Shown: in pieces, positions 16,725 to 31,411 of the stretch
How the letters are laid out: each line of letters opens with the position of its first letter
Position numbering within the stretch: the stretch's first letter is position 1
Source: Streptomyces leeuwenhoekii
GTDB lineage: Bacteria > Actinomycetota > Actinomycetes > Streptomycetales > Streptomycetaceae
Assembly: GCF_001013905.1 (NCBI RefSeq)
Contig: NZ_LN831790.1
Location: 4,230,001 to 4,294,000 of the forward strand
Length of the DNA stretch: 64,000 nucleotides
Direction: 5' to 3'
Made by a program: the position numbers and the translations under genes
Notes under the pieces: generated by a model
Told to the model about the DNA's origin: nothing
Seen by the model: only the letters and a program-made list of their open reading frames with translations
Database searches by the model: none

Positions 16725-16798
16725 TGGGGCTAACAGGATTTGAACCTGTGGCCTCATCCTTATCAGGGATGCGCTCTAACCAACTGAGCTATAGCCCC
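16725..16798 (-). tRNA. tRNA-Ile (anticodon GAT)
   Basis: 74-nt cloverleaf on the minus strand starting GGGGCTATAGCTCAG. Acceptor GGGGCTA/TAGCCCC is perfect; anticodon loop CTGATAA carries GAT; T-arm GGTTCAAATCC. CCA is not encoded. Confidence 0.97.
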
Positions 16799-16953
16799 GC
16801 CGCGCTCTGCGGTGTGTGTCCCGCGCGCTGACTCCTGAAGATTAGCGCACGAGGCGCGCAGTCCCAAAATCGGCCGCCGGGGACAGGGGAGAACCGCTCA
16901 TTTCCGGCATCCACCCCCATGTCCCCGCCGAAGTCCGGGCCGGTCGGGCGCCC

Positions 16954-17706
16954 TCACTCGTCCTCGGCGAGCGTCAGCTCCACGCCCCCGACGAAACCGG
17001 CCGAGAGGTTGTAGATGAACGCGCCCAGCGTCGCCAGCGCCGTGGCGAGGACGACGTCGATGACCGCGATGATCGAGGTGAAGAGCAGGACGTTGGGCAG
17101 CGACAGGAACGACTGCAGGTCGAAGCCGTTGGACTCGTTCGAGCCGGTCGCCTCGGAGATCGTGCCGCCGACCGTCGAGAAGACGCCCATGGCGTCCATG
17201 ACCATCCACAGCACGGCGGCCGCGACGATCGTGCAGATGCCCAGCGCGATGGAGAGCAGGAAGCTCACCTTCATCACCGACCAGGGGTCGGCCTTCGCCA
17301 CCCGCAGCCGCGCCTTGCGCACGCGGGGCGTGGTGCCGGCGCCGGTACGCGGCCGGCGCACCCCGGCGGTCGCGGCGGGCGTCTGGTACGCCTGCGGCGG
17401 GTGGTAGGGCCCGGCGGGCTGCTGCGGCTGCCGCTCACCCGGCAACGGAGAGGCCGGCTGCTGGGCGGCCCCGGCGCCCGGAGCGGCCGGGCCCGCTCCA
17501 GCCGCGTACTGCTGGGTGTGCGGGCCTCGGGTGTCCGTCACAGTTCCCCCCTGGGATCCATGAGTGTCGTAGGAGGATGAGGACGAGGAAGAAGACGAGG
17601 CCGTCTCCGGTGCGTGCGCGGCGGAGCCACGGCCGCCGCCGTCCGTCTGGGTACCCGGGGAGGTACCGGCCGGCCCGGCGCCCGTGGCTCCGCTCACGTG
17701 ACTCAC
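16954..17706 (-). CDS. DUF3566 domain transmembrane protein
   Basis: 250 residues. Low-complexity N-terminus (about 1-125) with a run of nine serines and Gln/Pro/Tyr repeats; then the DUF3566 domain (about 130-250) with two membrane helices (VSFLLSIALGICTIVAAAV and IIAVIDVVLATALATLGAF) and the end FVGGVELTLAEDE. This family lies directly after gyrA across actinobacteria; function unknown. It starts 8 bases after the gyrA stop, so it is almost certainly co-transcribed with gyrBA. Confidence 0.92.
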   Translation of the reverse strand: MSHVSGATGAGPAGTSPGTQTDGGGRGSAAHAPETASSSSSSSSSYDTHGSQGGTVTDTRGPHTQQYAAGAGPAAPGAGAAQQPASPLPGERQPQQPAGPYHPPQAYQTPAATAGVRRPRTGAGTTPRVRKARLRVAKADPWSVMKVSFLLSIALGICTIVAAAVLWMVMDAMGVFSTVGGTISEATGSNESNGFDLQSFLSLPNVLLFTSIIAVIDVVLATALATLGAFIYNLSAGFVGGVELTLAEDE

Positions 17707-17714
17707 TCCTCGTG

Positions 17715-20309
<2,595 letters not shown>

Positions 20310-20351
20310 TGCTGGTGAAGATCCTTCCTGGTGCGGTCAGCTGAGACCGAC

Positions 20352-22913
<2,562 letters not shown>

Positions 22914-23450
22914 TCACCCGTAGGTGTCGCCCGGTCCCGTGCTTCCGGGCGCGCGCAGCGGGCCGTAGCGGCGGACGGGGCCGCCGGGCCCCTGCACCCT
23001 GAGCATGCGCACCGAGCCGTGCCCGAGGTCCTCGTTGAGGCGGGCCACCAGGGTCGGCGCGAGCAGGCGCAGATTGGTCGCCCAGGCGGTGGAGTCGCAG
23101 CGCACCACCAGCACCCGCTCGTCCTCGTCGTACTTCTCCGGTACGCAGTGCTTGGCCACGTCGTCGCCGACGATCTGCGGCCAGCGGCCCATCACCCCGC
23201 CCACCGCGGCCGGGGTCTCCCAGCCGCGCTCGGTGATCAGCCGGTTGATCGCCGATCCGAGCCGCATCGGATCGCGGCCGTCGGCGCGCGCACCGGAACG
23301 CAGGCCGCCGCGGCGGGCCTGCTTCTTCTGCTGCGCCGCGTCCCCGCGCGCGCGGGCCGCCTCCCGGGCCGCCCGGAGCGCCACCCGCGCGAGGTCGACG
23401 CCGGAGGGCTGGGGGGCCGCCTTGCCGGGTGGGGGTCCGTCCGTGGTCAT
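22914..23450 (-). CDS. dciA: DciA-family (DUF721) replication protein
   Basis: 178 residues. The KH-like DUF721/DciA core lies at about 65-165 ([52 protein letters not shown]), preceded by a basic Arg/Ala-rich tail. DciA is proposed to load or operate the DnaB helicase in bacteria lacking DnaC/DnaI. Start ATG overlaps the recF stop (ATGA), so translation is coupled to recF. Its place in the dnaN-gnd-recF operon fits a replication role. Confidence 0.93.
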   Translation of the reverse strand: MTTDGPPPGKAAPQPSGVDLARVALRAAREAARARGDAAQQKKQARRGGLRSGARADGRDPMRLGSAINRLITERGWETPAAVGGVMGRWPQIVGDDVAKHCVPEKYDEDERVLVVRCDSTAWATNLRLLAPTLVARLNEDLGHGSVRMLRVQGPGGPVRRYGPLRAPGSTGPGDTYG

Positions 23451-24589
23451 CCGCGCTCTCCCTCCTTCCTCACCGGCTCCACCGTCCCGCCGGAGACGGC
23501 GAACCGCGTCCCCGACAGCACGTGCGGCACGTCGTCCTCGACCGCGGCGGTCACCAGCACCTGCTCGCCCGGCGCCACCAGCTCCGCCAGCCGCTCGCGG
23601 CGGCGGGCGTCCAGCTCGGCGAACACGTCGTCGAGGACGAGCACCGGCTCGTTGCCCTCGGCGCGCAGCAGATCGTAGGAGGCGAGGCGCAGCGCCAGGG
23701 CGCAGGACCAGGACTCGCCGTGGGAGGCGTACCCCTTGGCGGGCAGCTCACCCAGCTTGAGCAGCAGATCGTCCCGGTGCGGGCCGACCAGCGTGACGCC
23801 CCGCTCGATCTCCTGCTTGCGGGTGTCGGCGAGCGCCGCCATGAGCTGTTCGTAGAGGTCCTCGCGCGTGTGGGCCTCGCCGGGGGCCGACGGCTTGTAC
23901 TCCAGCGCGACGGGGCCGCCGCCGGGGGCCAGTTGCTCGTACGCCTTGTCGGCCAGCGGCCCGATCGCGGCGATCAGGTCCAGGCGCTGGGCGAGCAGTT
24001 CGGCGCCCGCGCGCGCGAGGTGCTGGTCCCAGACGTCGAGCGTGGACAGGTCCAGGGTGCGGCCACCGTGCCGGCGGGCGAGCGCGGCCGACTTCAGCAG
24101 GGTGTTGCGCTGCTTGAGGACACGGTCGTAGTCGGAGCGGACACCGGCCATCCGAGGCGAGCGCGCGGTGATCAGCTCGTCGAGGAAGCGGCGCCGCTCC
24201 CCGGGGTCGCCCTTCACCAGGGCGAGGTCCTCGGGAGCGAACAGGACGGTCCGTACGATGCCCAGCACGTCACGGGGCCTGACCTGCGAGGACCGGTTGA
24301 TGCGGGCGCGGTTGGCGCGGCCCGGGTTCAGCTCCAGCTCGATGAGCTGCTGCCGCTCGCCCTGCCGCACCTGCGCCCGGATCACCGCCCGGTCGGCGCC
24401 CATGCGGACCAGGGGGGCGTCGGAGGAGACGCGGTGGCTGCCGAGGGTCGCGAGATAGCCGACCGCCTCGACGAGGTTGGTCTTCCCCTGCCCGTTGGGG
24501 CCGACGAAGGCGGTGACGCCCGGGTCCAGCGGGACCTCGACCCGGGCGTACGAGCGGAAGTCGGCCAGCGACAGATGCGTGACGTGCAT
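23447..24589 (-). CDS. recF: DNA replication/repair protein RecF
   Basis: 380 residues, standard length. SMC-like ATPase with Walker [10 protein letters not shown] near the N-terminus, signature region [11 protein letters not shown] and Walker [13 protein letters not shown] near the C-terminus. It loads RecA at gaps in RecFOR repair. Overlaps dciA by 4 bases; separated from gnd by 36 bases. Confidence 0.97.
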   Translation of the reverse strand: MHVTHLSLADFRSYARVEVPLDPGVTAFVGPNGQGKTNLVEAVGYLATLGSHRVSSDAPLVRMGADRAVIRAQVRQGERQQLIELELNPGRANRARINRSSQVRPRDVLGIVRTVLFAPEDLALVKGDPGERRRFLDELITARSPRMAGVRSDYDRVLKQRNTLLKSAALARRHGGRTLDLSTLDVWDQHLARAGAELLAQRLDLIAAIGPLADKAYEQLAPGGGPVALEYKPSAPGEAHTREDLYEQLMAALADTRKQEIERGVTLVGPHRDDLLLKLGELPAKGYASHGESWSCALALRLASYDLLRAEGNEPVLVLDDVFAELDARRRERLAELVAPGEQVLVTAAVEDDVPHVLSGTRFAVSGGTVEPVRKEGERG

Positions 24590-24625
24590 GGTCGTTCGCC
24601 GACCTCTCCAACCTTCGGGTCCTGC

Positions 24626-25501
24626 TTACTTCTTCTCGACCGCGTGGCCGCCGAACTGGTTGCGCAGCGCCGCGATCATCTTCATCTGCGGCGAGTCCTC
24701 CTGGCGGGAGGCGAACCGGGCGAACAGCGAGGCGGTGATCGCGGGCAGCGGCACCGCGTTGTCGATCGCGGCCTCCACCGTCCAGCGTCCCTCGCCGGAG
24801 TCCTGCGCGTAACCGCGCAGCCCCTCCAGGTGCTCGTCGTCGTCGAGGGCGTTGACGGCCAGGTCGAGCAGCCAGGAGCGGATGACGGTGCCCTCCTGCC
24901 AGGAGCGGAAGACCTCGCGGACGTTCTCCACGGAGTCGACCTTCTCCAGCAGCTCCCAGCCCTCGGCGTACGCCTGCATCATCGCGTACTCGATGCCGTT
25001 GTGGACCATCTTGGCGAAGTGGCCCGCGCCGACCTTGCCGGCGTGCACCGAGCCGAAGTCGCCCTCGGGCTTGAGGGCGTCGAAGATCGGCTGCACCTTG
25101 GCGACGTTCTCGGCGTCACCGCCGTACATCAGCGCGTAGCCGTTCTCCAGGCCCCAGACGCCGCCGGAGACGCCGCAGTCGACGAAGCCGATGCCCTTGG
25201 CCGCCAGCTCCTCGGCGTGCTTCTCGTCGTCGGTCCAGCGGGAGTTGCCGCCGTCCACGACGACGTCACCGGGCTCCAGCAGCTCGGCGAGCTGGTCGAT
25301 GGTGGACTGGGTGGGCTCGCCGGCCGGGACCATCACCCAGACCACGCGCGGGCCCTTCAGCTTGCCCACAAGCTCTTCCAGGCTGTGGACATCCGCGACG
25401 TCCGGGTTGCGGTCGTATCCGATGACGGTGTGGCCCGCGCGGCGGATCCGCTCGCGCATGTTGCCGCCCATCTTGCCGAGGCCGACGAGACCGAGCTCCA
25501 T
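24626..25501 (-). CDS. gnd: 6-phosphogluconate dehydrogenase, decarboxylating (short form)
   Basis: 291 residues, the short bacterial type. N-terminal Rossmann motif GLVGLGKMGGNMR, substrate loop CGVSGGVWGLENGYALMYGG and the KMVHNGIEYAMMQAYAEG helix with the catalytic Lys/Asn. It oxidises 6-phosphogluconate to ribulose 5-phosphate. The ATG at 25501 starts directly at the Rossmann fold; in-frame codons further up add only an unrelated leader. Its insertion between dnaN and recF is a conserved actinobacterial oddity with no known functional link to replication. Confidence 0.95.
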   Translation of the reverse strand: MELGLVGLGKMGGNMRERIRRAGHTVIGYDRNPDVADVHSLEELVGKLKGPRVVWVMVPAGEPTQSTIDQLAELLEPGDVVVDGGNSRWTDDEKHAEELAAKGIGFVDCGVSGGVWGLENGYALMYGGDAENVAKVQPIFDALKPEGDFGSVHAGKVGAGHFAKMVHNGIEYAMMQAYAEGWELLEKVDSVENVREVFRSWQEGTVIRSWLLDLAVNALDDDEHLEGLRGYAQDSGEGRWTVEAAIDNAVPLPAITASLFARFASRQEDSPQMKMIAALRNQFGGHAVEKK

Positions 25502-25720
25502 CAGTTGTGTCCTTAGGTGTGCGAGGTGGCGTGGCGGCACGTCCGCGCCCGTCGGTCCGCCCCGTGGGGCGCGGACCGCGGCACGTCGTACCCGCGTCCG
25601 AGCCTAAACCCGGACGCGCGCGCACAGCTGTGGGCATACGCGCTCAGACGCACGCCCTCACCTGCGGATTCACTGGGCCCGCGGCCCGGGGGGCGCGGTC
25701 GGTCCCGGTCCGGGAGGCGA

Positions 25721-26851
25721 TCAGCCGCTGAGCCGCACCGGCATGATCAGGTACTTGTACGCCTCGTCCGCCTCGGCGTCCACGGCGGGCTTGCCGCTGA
25801 GCAGCGCGGGCTTGGTGGACGTCGTGAAGGAGAGCTGGGCCACCGGGGAGTCGATGGCGCTCAGGCCGTCCAGCAGGAAGGTCGGGTTGAAGGCGATCGA
25901 GATGTCGTCGCCCTCGAGCTGGGCGTCGACCCTTTCCACAGCCTGTGCGTCGTCGCTGGAACCGGCCTCCAGGATGAGCACGCCCTGCTCGAAGCTGAGC
26001 CGCACCGGGGTGTTCCGCTCGGCGACCAGGGCGACGCGCTTGACGGCCTCCACGAAGGGAGCGGTCTCGATCACGGCGACGCTGTTGAACTCGGTCGGGA
26101 ACAGCGTGCGGTACTTCGGGAGGTCGCCCTCCAGCAGGCGGGTCGTGGTGCGCCGGCCGGCGCCCTCGAAACCGATCAGGCCCTCGCCCGCACCGGAGCC
26201 CGACAGCGCCAGGATGACGTTGTCACCGCTGGTGAGGGACTTGGCCGTGTCCAGGAGGGTCTTGGCGGGCACCAGGGCGACCGCCGAGGCGTCCGGGTTC
26301 TCCGGCTTCCACAGGAACTCGCGGACCGCGAAGCGGTAGCGGTCGGTGGAGGCCAGCGTGACCGTGTCGCCCTCGATCTCGATGCGCACACCGGTGAGCA
26401 CGGGCAGCGTGTCGTCGCGGCCCGCCGCGATGGCGACCTGCTGTACGGCGGAGGAGAAGACTTCGCCCGGCACCGTGCCCGTCGCGTTCGGCATCTGCGG
26501 CAGGGCGGGGTACTCCTCCACAGGCAGGGTGTGGAGGGTGAACCGCGAGGTGCCGCACACCACCGTCGCCCGTACACCGTCTGTGGAAATCTCCACCGGA
26601 CGGTTGGGCAGGGCGCGGGAGATGTCGGCGAGCAGGCGGCCGGAGACGAGCACCGTGCCCTCCTCCTCGACCTCCGCCTCGACCGAGACCCGTGCGGAGA
26701 CCTCGTAGTCGAAGCTGGACAGGCTGAGCTGGCCGTCCTCGGCCTTCAGCAGCAGGCCGGCGAGGACCGGCGCCGGCGGACGGGCCGGGAGGCTGCGTGC
26801 CGCCCAGGCCACTGCCTCCGCGAGTACGTCGCGTTCCACCCGGATCTTCAC
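25721..26851 (-). CDS. dnaN: DNA polymerase III beta subunit (sliding clamp)
   Basis: 376 residues, full length, three clamp domains (TVLVSGRLLADISRALP, LPVLTGVRIEIEGD, the C-terminal KYLIMPVRLSG). It encircles DNA and tethers the polymerase. The GTG at 26851 gives the family N-terminus KIRVERDVLAEAV; upstream in-frame codons only add Arg-rich read-through of the oriC edge. First gene on the dnaN side of oriC. Confidence 0.97.
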   Translation of the reverse strand: MKIRVERDVLAEAVAWAARSLPARPPAPVLAGLLLKAEDGQLSLSSFDYEVSARVSVEAEVEEEGTVLVSGRLLADISRALPNRPVEISTDGVRATVVCGTSRFTLHTLPVEEYPALPQMPNATGTVPGEVFSSAVQQVAIAAGRDDTLPVLTGVRIEIEGDTVTLASTDRYRFAVREFLWKPENPDASAVALVPAKTLLDTAKSLTSGDNVILALSGSGAGEGLIGFEGAGRRTTTRLLEGDLPKYRTLFPTEFNSVAVIETAPFVEAVKRVALVAERNTPVRLSFEQGVLILEAGSSDDAQAVERVDAQLEGDDISIAFNPTFLLDGLSAIDSPVAQLSFTTSTKPALLSGKPAVDAEADEAYKYLIMPVRLSG

Positions 26852-27701
26852 CGTAAGCCGCCTCCTGCTGTTGCCGGCGCTTCTCGCCCTGCTTCGCCTT
26901 CGTCGTCTGACTCGGTGTCGCGGGCCCCTGGGAAGGGAAGGACACCGGGGTCCAGTCTGACGCACACCACTGACAGTAGGTGCCGCTCGGGGTCAAGTCG
27001 TGGCGGGCCGCGGCCGGGCTCGAGAGGGCGAGTTGTGCACAGGACCCGCTTCGGAACGAATTCCGCGCTCTCTCTAGTCGGACGTAGTAGTAGGGCCTGT
27101 GGATACCGTGGATAACCACGTTTGCCCAGCTCAGCGCGGGATTTTTATCCACCGGGCCTGTGGGCGGAGCCCGTGGACAACCGGGGGTGGCTGTGGAGAA
27201 CGGAAAGTTCTGCACACGCCGTGCACAGGCAGGGGCGACTTCTCCCCAGCGCCGTCCCCAGTTTTACCCGTCTTTCCCACAGCCTAATCCGGCAGCTTCG
27301 TGTGACGCCTTTCACTCGGGACGGTGAGACGGCGGGTCGCGTTGCCGAACAGTGGACAGCCATGTGGAGAAGCGGCCGATCGCTGGGGACAAGCGGCCCC
27401 AGCCTGTGGACCGCCCGTGGACAACGTGCGGCGGGCCCTGTGGACCATCCCGTCGTCCACAGGCTGTGGAGATCGTTCGTCCACGAATCCACAGGGTGCT
27501 GACCTGGGGCGATGATCTTCCACCAGGCGGGGCTGTGGACAGGATCGGGACAACTTCCCGGTCCCCAGGGTGTGGACGCGAGAAAGTCGGCGAATCTGTG
27601 GAGGGCGGCCGTAACGTCGCCAGATATTCGAACACCCGAGGCCGCAGTACGAAGCCGCAGTACGACGGCGGACGGCGCTCAGGGGACGTGGAAGGCGCCG
27701 T

Positions 27702-27759
27702 GAGGGCGTCCGGAGGGGCTGTGGAGGGCGTCCGGAGGGGCTGTGGAGGGCGTCCGGAG
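27702..27759. repeat. 22-bp tandem repeat at the dnaA side of oriC
   Basis: Two full and one partial copy of a 22-base unit (27702-27723, 27724-27745, 27746-27759) beginning GAGGGCGTCCGGAGG. Each full junction carries TGTGGAGGG, a degenerate DnaA box, at 27720 and 27742, two helical turns apart. Confidence 0.85.
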
Positions 27760-27976
27760 GGCGTCGGAGGGCTTCCGTGGGGCGTTCGTTGGGCGTTCGT
27801 CGGGGTGCGGGCTGGCCCCGACGGGCACGGCCAGCCACACCGAGCGGGCGCCGCGGGCCGTGGCCGTGGGGCGGGCTCGGCCCACGGGGCGGGCTGCGGC
27901 CGAGAAGGCCCCTCCCCGGCCCGCAGGCGGCTCCGACCCCCTTCAGCGGAGCCGAGGCGGCCTGGCGCCCTCCCCG

Positions 27977-28025
27977 GGCGGCTGGCGGCTGGCGGCTGGC
28001 GGCAGGCGGCAGGCGGCACGCGGCA
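27977..28025. repeat. 7-bp tandem repeat (GGCGGCT/A), seven copies
   Basis: Three GGCGGCT, three GGCGGCA and one CGCGGCA unit in a row, in non-coding DNA between oriC and the end of dnaA. Likely a slippage-prone minisatellite. Confidence 0.9.
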
Positions 28026-28093
28026 GGGTGGCAGGGCGGCATGGCGCGCGGGACGGAAGCGGCGGCGGGGATGCCCGCCCGCGGCACGCGCGA

Positions 28094-28129
28094 AGGCGCC
28101 CCCGGGAACATGGTTCCGCGGGGGCGCCT
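28094..28129 (-). terminator. dnaA terminator
   Basis: AGGCGCCCCC (28094-28103) pairs with GGGGGCGCCT (28120-28129), and inside it GGAAC (28105-28109) with GTTCC (28113-28117), loop ATG. It lies 41 bases after the dnaA stop and would separate dnaA transcription from oriC. Confidence 0.85.
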
Positions 28130-28169
28130 CGGCGCGATGGGGGCGGCGGACGGCGCCGGCCGTGGCCGG

Positions 28170-30101
28170 TCAGCCGTTCTTGATGCGGTTGGTGAGCTCC
28201 GTGACCTGGTTGTAGATGGAGCGCCGCTCGGCCATCAGATTGCGGATCTTCCGGTCGGCGTGCATCACCGTCGTGTGGTCGCGGCCGCCGAACAGCGCGC
28301 CGATCTTCGGCAGCGACAGGTCCGTGAGCTCGCGGCACAGGTACATGGCGATCTGCCGGGCCGTGACGAGCTGGCGGCCGCGCGAGCTGCCGCACAGGTC
28401 CTCGACGGTGAGGCCGAAGTAGTCGGCGGTCGCGCCCATGATCGCGGTGGAGGTGATCTCCGGCGTGGAGTCCTCGCCGCCCGGGATCAGGTCCTTCAGG
28501 ACGATCTCCGTCAGGCCCAGGTCCACCGGCTGCCGGTTGAGCGACGCGAACGCCGTCACCCGGATCAGCGCGCCCTCCAGCTCGCGGATGTTGCGCGAGA
28601 TCCGCGAGGCGATGAACTCCAGCACCTCGGGCGGGGCGTTGAGCTGCTCCTGCACCGCCTTCTTGCGCAGGATCGCGATCCGCGTCTCCAGCTCGGGCGG
28701 CTGGACGTCGGTGATCAGGCCCCACTCGAAACGGTTCCGCAGCCGGTCCTCCAGCGTGACGAGCTGCTTGGGCGGCCGGTCGCTGGAGAGCACGATCTGC
28801 TTGTTGGCGTTGTGGAGCGTGTTGAACGTGTGGAAGAACTCCTCCTGCGTCGACTCCTTGTCCGCCAGGAACTGGATGTCGTCGACCAGCAGGATGTCCA
28901 TCTCGCGGTAGCGCTTGCGGAAGCTGTCGCCCTTGCCGTCGCGGATGGAGTTGATGAACTCGTTGGTGAACTCCTCCGAGCTCACGTACCGGACGCGCGT
29001 GCCCGGATACAGGCTTCGCGCGTAGTGCCCGATCGCGTGCAGCAGGTGCGTCTTGCCGAGCCCCGACTCGCCGTAGATGAACAGCGGGTTGTACGCCTTC
29101 GCGGGCGCCTCGGCGACGGCGACGGCCGCCGCGTGCGCGAACCGGTTGGAGGCGCCGATGACGAAGGTGTCGAAGAGGTACTTCGGGTTCAGCCGCGCGG
29201 TCGGCTCGCCCGGGCCGGTCGCCGGCGCGGGCTGCGCGGCCAGCGGGCCCGGCGCCCCGGTGGCCGGCAGCGCCGGGCCGACCGGGCCGCCGCGGTGGAC
29301 ATGGCCCGAGCCGGACGGCGGCTCCGGCAGATCCCGGCGCCCGTCCCGCTGGTCGTAGTCCCCCCGCGACTGCTCGTAGTCCCCGCGCGGCCCGTCGTGC
29401 GACGGCCGCTCCACCGGCTGCGGACGGTAGTCCTGCGCGTACTGGTCCTGGGAGTAGGCGTCCTGCGGGTACGGCTCCTGCCCGTAGGCGTCCTTCCCGT
29501 ACGGCTCCTGGCCGTAGGCGTCGCGCGGCGGCGACGCGTAGGGGTCCCGCTCCGGGAAGCCGATCCGCTGCTGCTGCCAGCCGTAGTCGTCCTGCGCGGG
29601 ACGCGGCCAGGAGCCGGGCTCCGGGCGCTGGTACTCCCCCGGGTAGGCGGGACGGGCCGCCGGGAGCTGGTCACCGGAGGCGCCGGGCATCTGGTCGGCG
29701 CGATGGCGGCCGTAGCCCTCGTACGGGCCGTGCTGGTCGTAGGGGGCCGGGCCGGCGGGCGGCTCGGACTCCTCGTAGCGCGGCTGCGGCCGGGCGGGCG
29801 GGGCCGGCGGAGCGGGCGGCTCGCCCGCGGAGTCGTCGACGGTGATCGCGATCCGGATCGGACGCCCGCACTCCCGGCTCAGGGTGTCGCTGACGATCGG
29901 CGCCAGCCGGCCTTCGAGGACACCCTTCGCGAATTCGTTCGGTACGGCGAGCAGGGCGGTGTCGGCGACCAGCGCGAGCGGCTGGGTCCGCCGGATCCAG
30001 TGCTCGTCCTTGGCCTCGACCCCCTGGCCACGGCCCTCGCCCAGGAGCTGCTCGAGTACGCGTGGCCACACTGCGGCAAGATCGGCAGGTACGTCAGCCA
30101 C
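28170..30101 (-). CDS. dnaA: Chromosomal replication initiator DnaA
   Basis: 643 residues. Domain I (about 1-90, [13 protein letters not shown]), then an unusually long linker typical of Streptomyces (about 100-300) rich in Pro, Tyr, Gln, Asp and Arg with repeats of the form [11 protein letters not shown]+ domain III with Walker [14 protein letters not shown] and Walker [11 protein letters not shown]; domain IV with the DnaA-box-reading motif [15 protein letters not shown]. The GTG at 30101 gives the family start [12 protein letters not shown]; the frame is open another 153 bases without homology. Likely autoregulated (see its promoter). Confidence 0.98.
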   Translation of the reverse strand: MADVPADLAAVWPRVLEQLLGEGRGQGVEAKDEHWIRRTQPLALVADTALLAVPNEFAKGVLEGRLAPIVSDTLSRECGRPIRIAITVDDSAGEPPAPPAPPARPQPRYEESEPPAGPAPYDQHGPYEGYGRHRADQMPGASGDQLPAARPAYPGEYQRPEPGSWPRPAQDDYGWQQQRIGFPERDPYASPPRDAYGQEPYGKDAYGQEPYPQDAYSQDQYAQDYRPQPVERPSHDGPRGDYEQSRGDYDQRDGRRDLPEPPSGSGHVHRGGPVGPALPATGAPGPLAAQPAPATGPGEPTARLNPKYLFDTFVIGASNRFAHAAAVAVAEAPAKAYNPLFIYGESGLGKTHLLHAIGHYARSLYPGTRVRYVSSEEFTNEFINSIRDGKGDSFRKRYREMDILLVDDIQFLADKESTQEEFFHTFNTLHNANKQIVLSSDRPPKQLVTLEDRLRNRFEWGLITDVQPPELETRIAILRKKAVQEQLNAPPEVLEFIASRISRNIRELEGALIRVTAFASLNRQPVDLGLTEIVLKDLIPGGEDSTPEITSTAIMGATADYFGLTVEDLCGSSRGRQLVTARQIAMYLCRELTDLSLPKIGALFGGRDHTTVMHADRKIRNLMAERRSIYNQVTELTNRIKNG

Positions 30102-30224
30102 AGGGCACGCTCTCTCACAAGTCCCCCGAACGTGTGGTCCGGGGACGGGTCGGGGTCGAACTCCGGCGGCCGGGCGGGAACCAATCGGCCGGGAGGGGAC
30201 AAAGGAACGAATCGGAGTCCAGCC

Positions 30225-30279
30225 ACGGTAGTCAGGGCGGCGGGTAGGGTTCAAGTTGTTGTCCCCAGCCTGTGGACAG
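30225..30279 (-). promoter_or_regulatory. dnaA promoter with two DnaA boxes
   Basis: Minus-strand TTGAAC (30254-30249), 18-base spacer, TACCGT (30230-30225). Just upstream of the -35 are TTGTCCCCA (30259-30267) and TGTGGACAG (30271-30279), so DnaA bound there would affect its own promoter. The leader to the GTG is about 115 bases. Confidence 0.75.
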
Positions 30280-30300
30280 TCTCGCTCACCGGTCGCCGGT

Positions 30301-30330
30301 TTGACCGGATGGAGCAGCCCCGCGTACCGT
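30301..30330 (+). promoter_or_regulatory. rpmH promoter
   Basis: TTGACC (30301-30306), 18-base spacer, TACCGT (30325-30330), near-identical to the divergent dnaA promoter. The resulting leader before rpmH is about 160 bases. The rest of the 396-base dnaA-rpmH region holds no gene. Confidence 0.75.
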
Positions 30331-30497
30331 AGCCAGGTCGAGTTGTCGATGGCTGCTGCCGCCTGCCTCCGATGGGCACAGATCGCGTCAAGGTGATCGG
30401 TCAGCGGTGCACTGGGGCGTAACGCGAGCTACTCGTGGGCGCACGGTGACAGCCAGGACGGCACCCCGCCACCACCGATTTTTACTGGAGCCCCCGA

Positions 30498-30635
30498 GTG
30501 AGCAAGCGCACCTTCCAGCCGAACAACCGTCGTCGCGCGAAGACCCACGGCTTCCGGCTGCGTATGCGCACCCGTGCCGGCCGCGCGATTCTCGCGTCCC
30601 GCCGCAGCAAGGGTCGCGCCCGTCTGTCCGCCTGA
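30498..30635 (+). CDS. rpmH: Ribosomal protein bL34
   Basis: 45 residues from a GTG start with GGAG seven bases upstream: [19 protein letters not shown] then [19 protein letters not shown], the full bL34 sequence pattern. A small basic protein of the large ribosomal subunit. First gene of rpmH-rnpA-yidD-yidC-jag, the invariant bacterial order beside dnaA; 21 bases to rnpA. Confidence 0.98.
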   Translation: MSKRTFQPNNRRRAKTHGFRLRMRTRAGRAILASRRSKGRARLSA

Positions 30636-30656
30636 TCCCGGTCAGGTCATGACGTC

Positions 30657-31028
30657 GTGCTGCCCACCGAGAACCGGCTGAGGCGGCGCGAGGACTTCGC
30701 GACCGCGGTACGTCGGGGCCGTCGGGCCGGACGCCCGAACCTCGTCGTCCACCTTCGAAGCGGTGCAACGGACCCGCACGCGCCTGGGGAGAGCGCTTCC
30801 CCGACGCGTGCGGGTTTCGTCGTGAGCAAGGCCGTGGGCGGCGCCGTCGTGCGCAACAAGGTGAAGCGCAGGCTTCGCCACCTGATGCGCGAGCGGATCG
30901 CTCTGTTTCCCCCCGGTAGCCTGGTAGTCGTACGAGCGCTGCCCGGTGCGGGTGACGCCGACCATGCACAGCTGGCCCGAGACCTGGACGCCGCACTCCA
31001 GCGGCTCCTGGGAGGGGGCGCGCGATGA
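30657..31028 (+). CDS. rnpA: Ribonuclease P protein component
   Basis: 123 residues: [20 protein letters not shown] start and the RNR-type RNA-binding motif [17 protein letters not shown]. It binds RNase P RNA for tRNA 5' maturation. GTG start. The stop overlaps yidD (ATGA), so the two are translationally coupled. Confidence 0.97.
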   Translation: MLPTENRLRRREDFATAVRRGRRAGRPNLVVHLRSGATDPHAPGESASPTRAGFVVSKAVGGAVVRNKVKRRLRHLMRERIALFPPGSLVVVRALPGAGDADHAQLARDLDAALQRLLGGGAR

Positions 31029-31408
31029 AGTACCCGCTGCTGGCCCTGATCAAGCTGTACCAGTGGACGATCAGTCCGTTGCTCGGGCCGGTATGCAAGT
31101 ACTACCCGTCGTGTTCCCATTACGGCTACACGGCCATCGACCGGCACGGTGCCGTCAAGGGGACGGCCCTCACCGCCTGGCGCATCCTGCGGTGCAACCC
31201 CTGGTCGCTGGGTGGCGTGGACCACGTCCCGCCGCGCAAGCGCCCGCGATGGCACGAAATGCTGCGTGACGCCTGGCGCGCACGCAGGGGCGGGCCCTCC
31301 GCCGCCGCACCGGCCACCGAGGGACAGACTTCTCAGGCGAGTTCGTCGAGCCCGTCGAGTCCTTCGGGCCCGGCCGCAGAGACCTCGTCCCATGCCCAAG
31401 GAGCATGA
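31025..31408 (+). CDS. yidD: Membrane protein insertion efficiency factor YidD
   Basis: 127 residues. Conserved core: [27 protein letters not shown] (three conserved Cys with [14 protein letters not shown] further on). The last ~40 residues are a Ser/Ala-rich extension beyond the usual ~85-residue family length. A small peripheral membrane protein that assists YidC-dependent insertion. Four-base overlap with rnpA and three bases before yidC. Confidence 0.95.
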   Translation: MKYPLLALIKLYQWTISPLLGPVCKYYPSCSHYGYTAIDRHGAVKGTALTAWRILRCNPWSLGGVDHVPPRKRPRWHEMLRDAWRARRGGPSAAAPATEGQTSQASSSSPSSPSGPAAETSSHAQGA

Positions 31409-31411
31409 TTA

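Larger units (their letters stand above)
26852..28169. other. oriC: Origin of replication oriC
   Basis: 1,318 bases without genes between dnaA and dnaN, the standard Streptomyces oriC site. DnaA-box-like nine-mers (consensus TTGTCCACA or its complement, 0-3 mismatches) occur at 27033, 27098, 27107, 27145, 27172 (CGTGGACAA), 27192, 27351, 27363, 27405, 27416 (CGTGGACAA), 27439, 27453 (TCGTCCACA), 27465, 27477, 27485, 27534 (TGTGGACAG), 27571 and 27597, with further degenerate ones in tandem repeats at 27720 and 27742. Orientation changes near 27145 and 27450-27490. Short AT-richer stretches lie at 27140-27150 and 27620-27635. Streptomyces oriC is described as having about 19 boxes, in line with this count. 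Confidence 0.95.

Noticed and set aside
16411..16743. Open frames between the decayed tRNA copy and the tRNA-Ile gene
   Set aside because: No ribosome site, no family resemblance, and the frame runs into the tRNA terminator and the tRNA itself.
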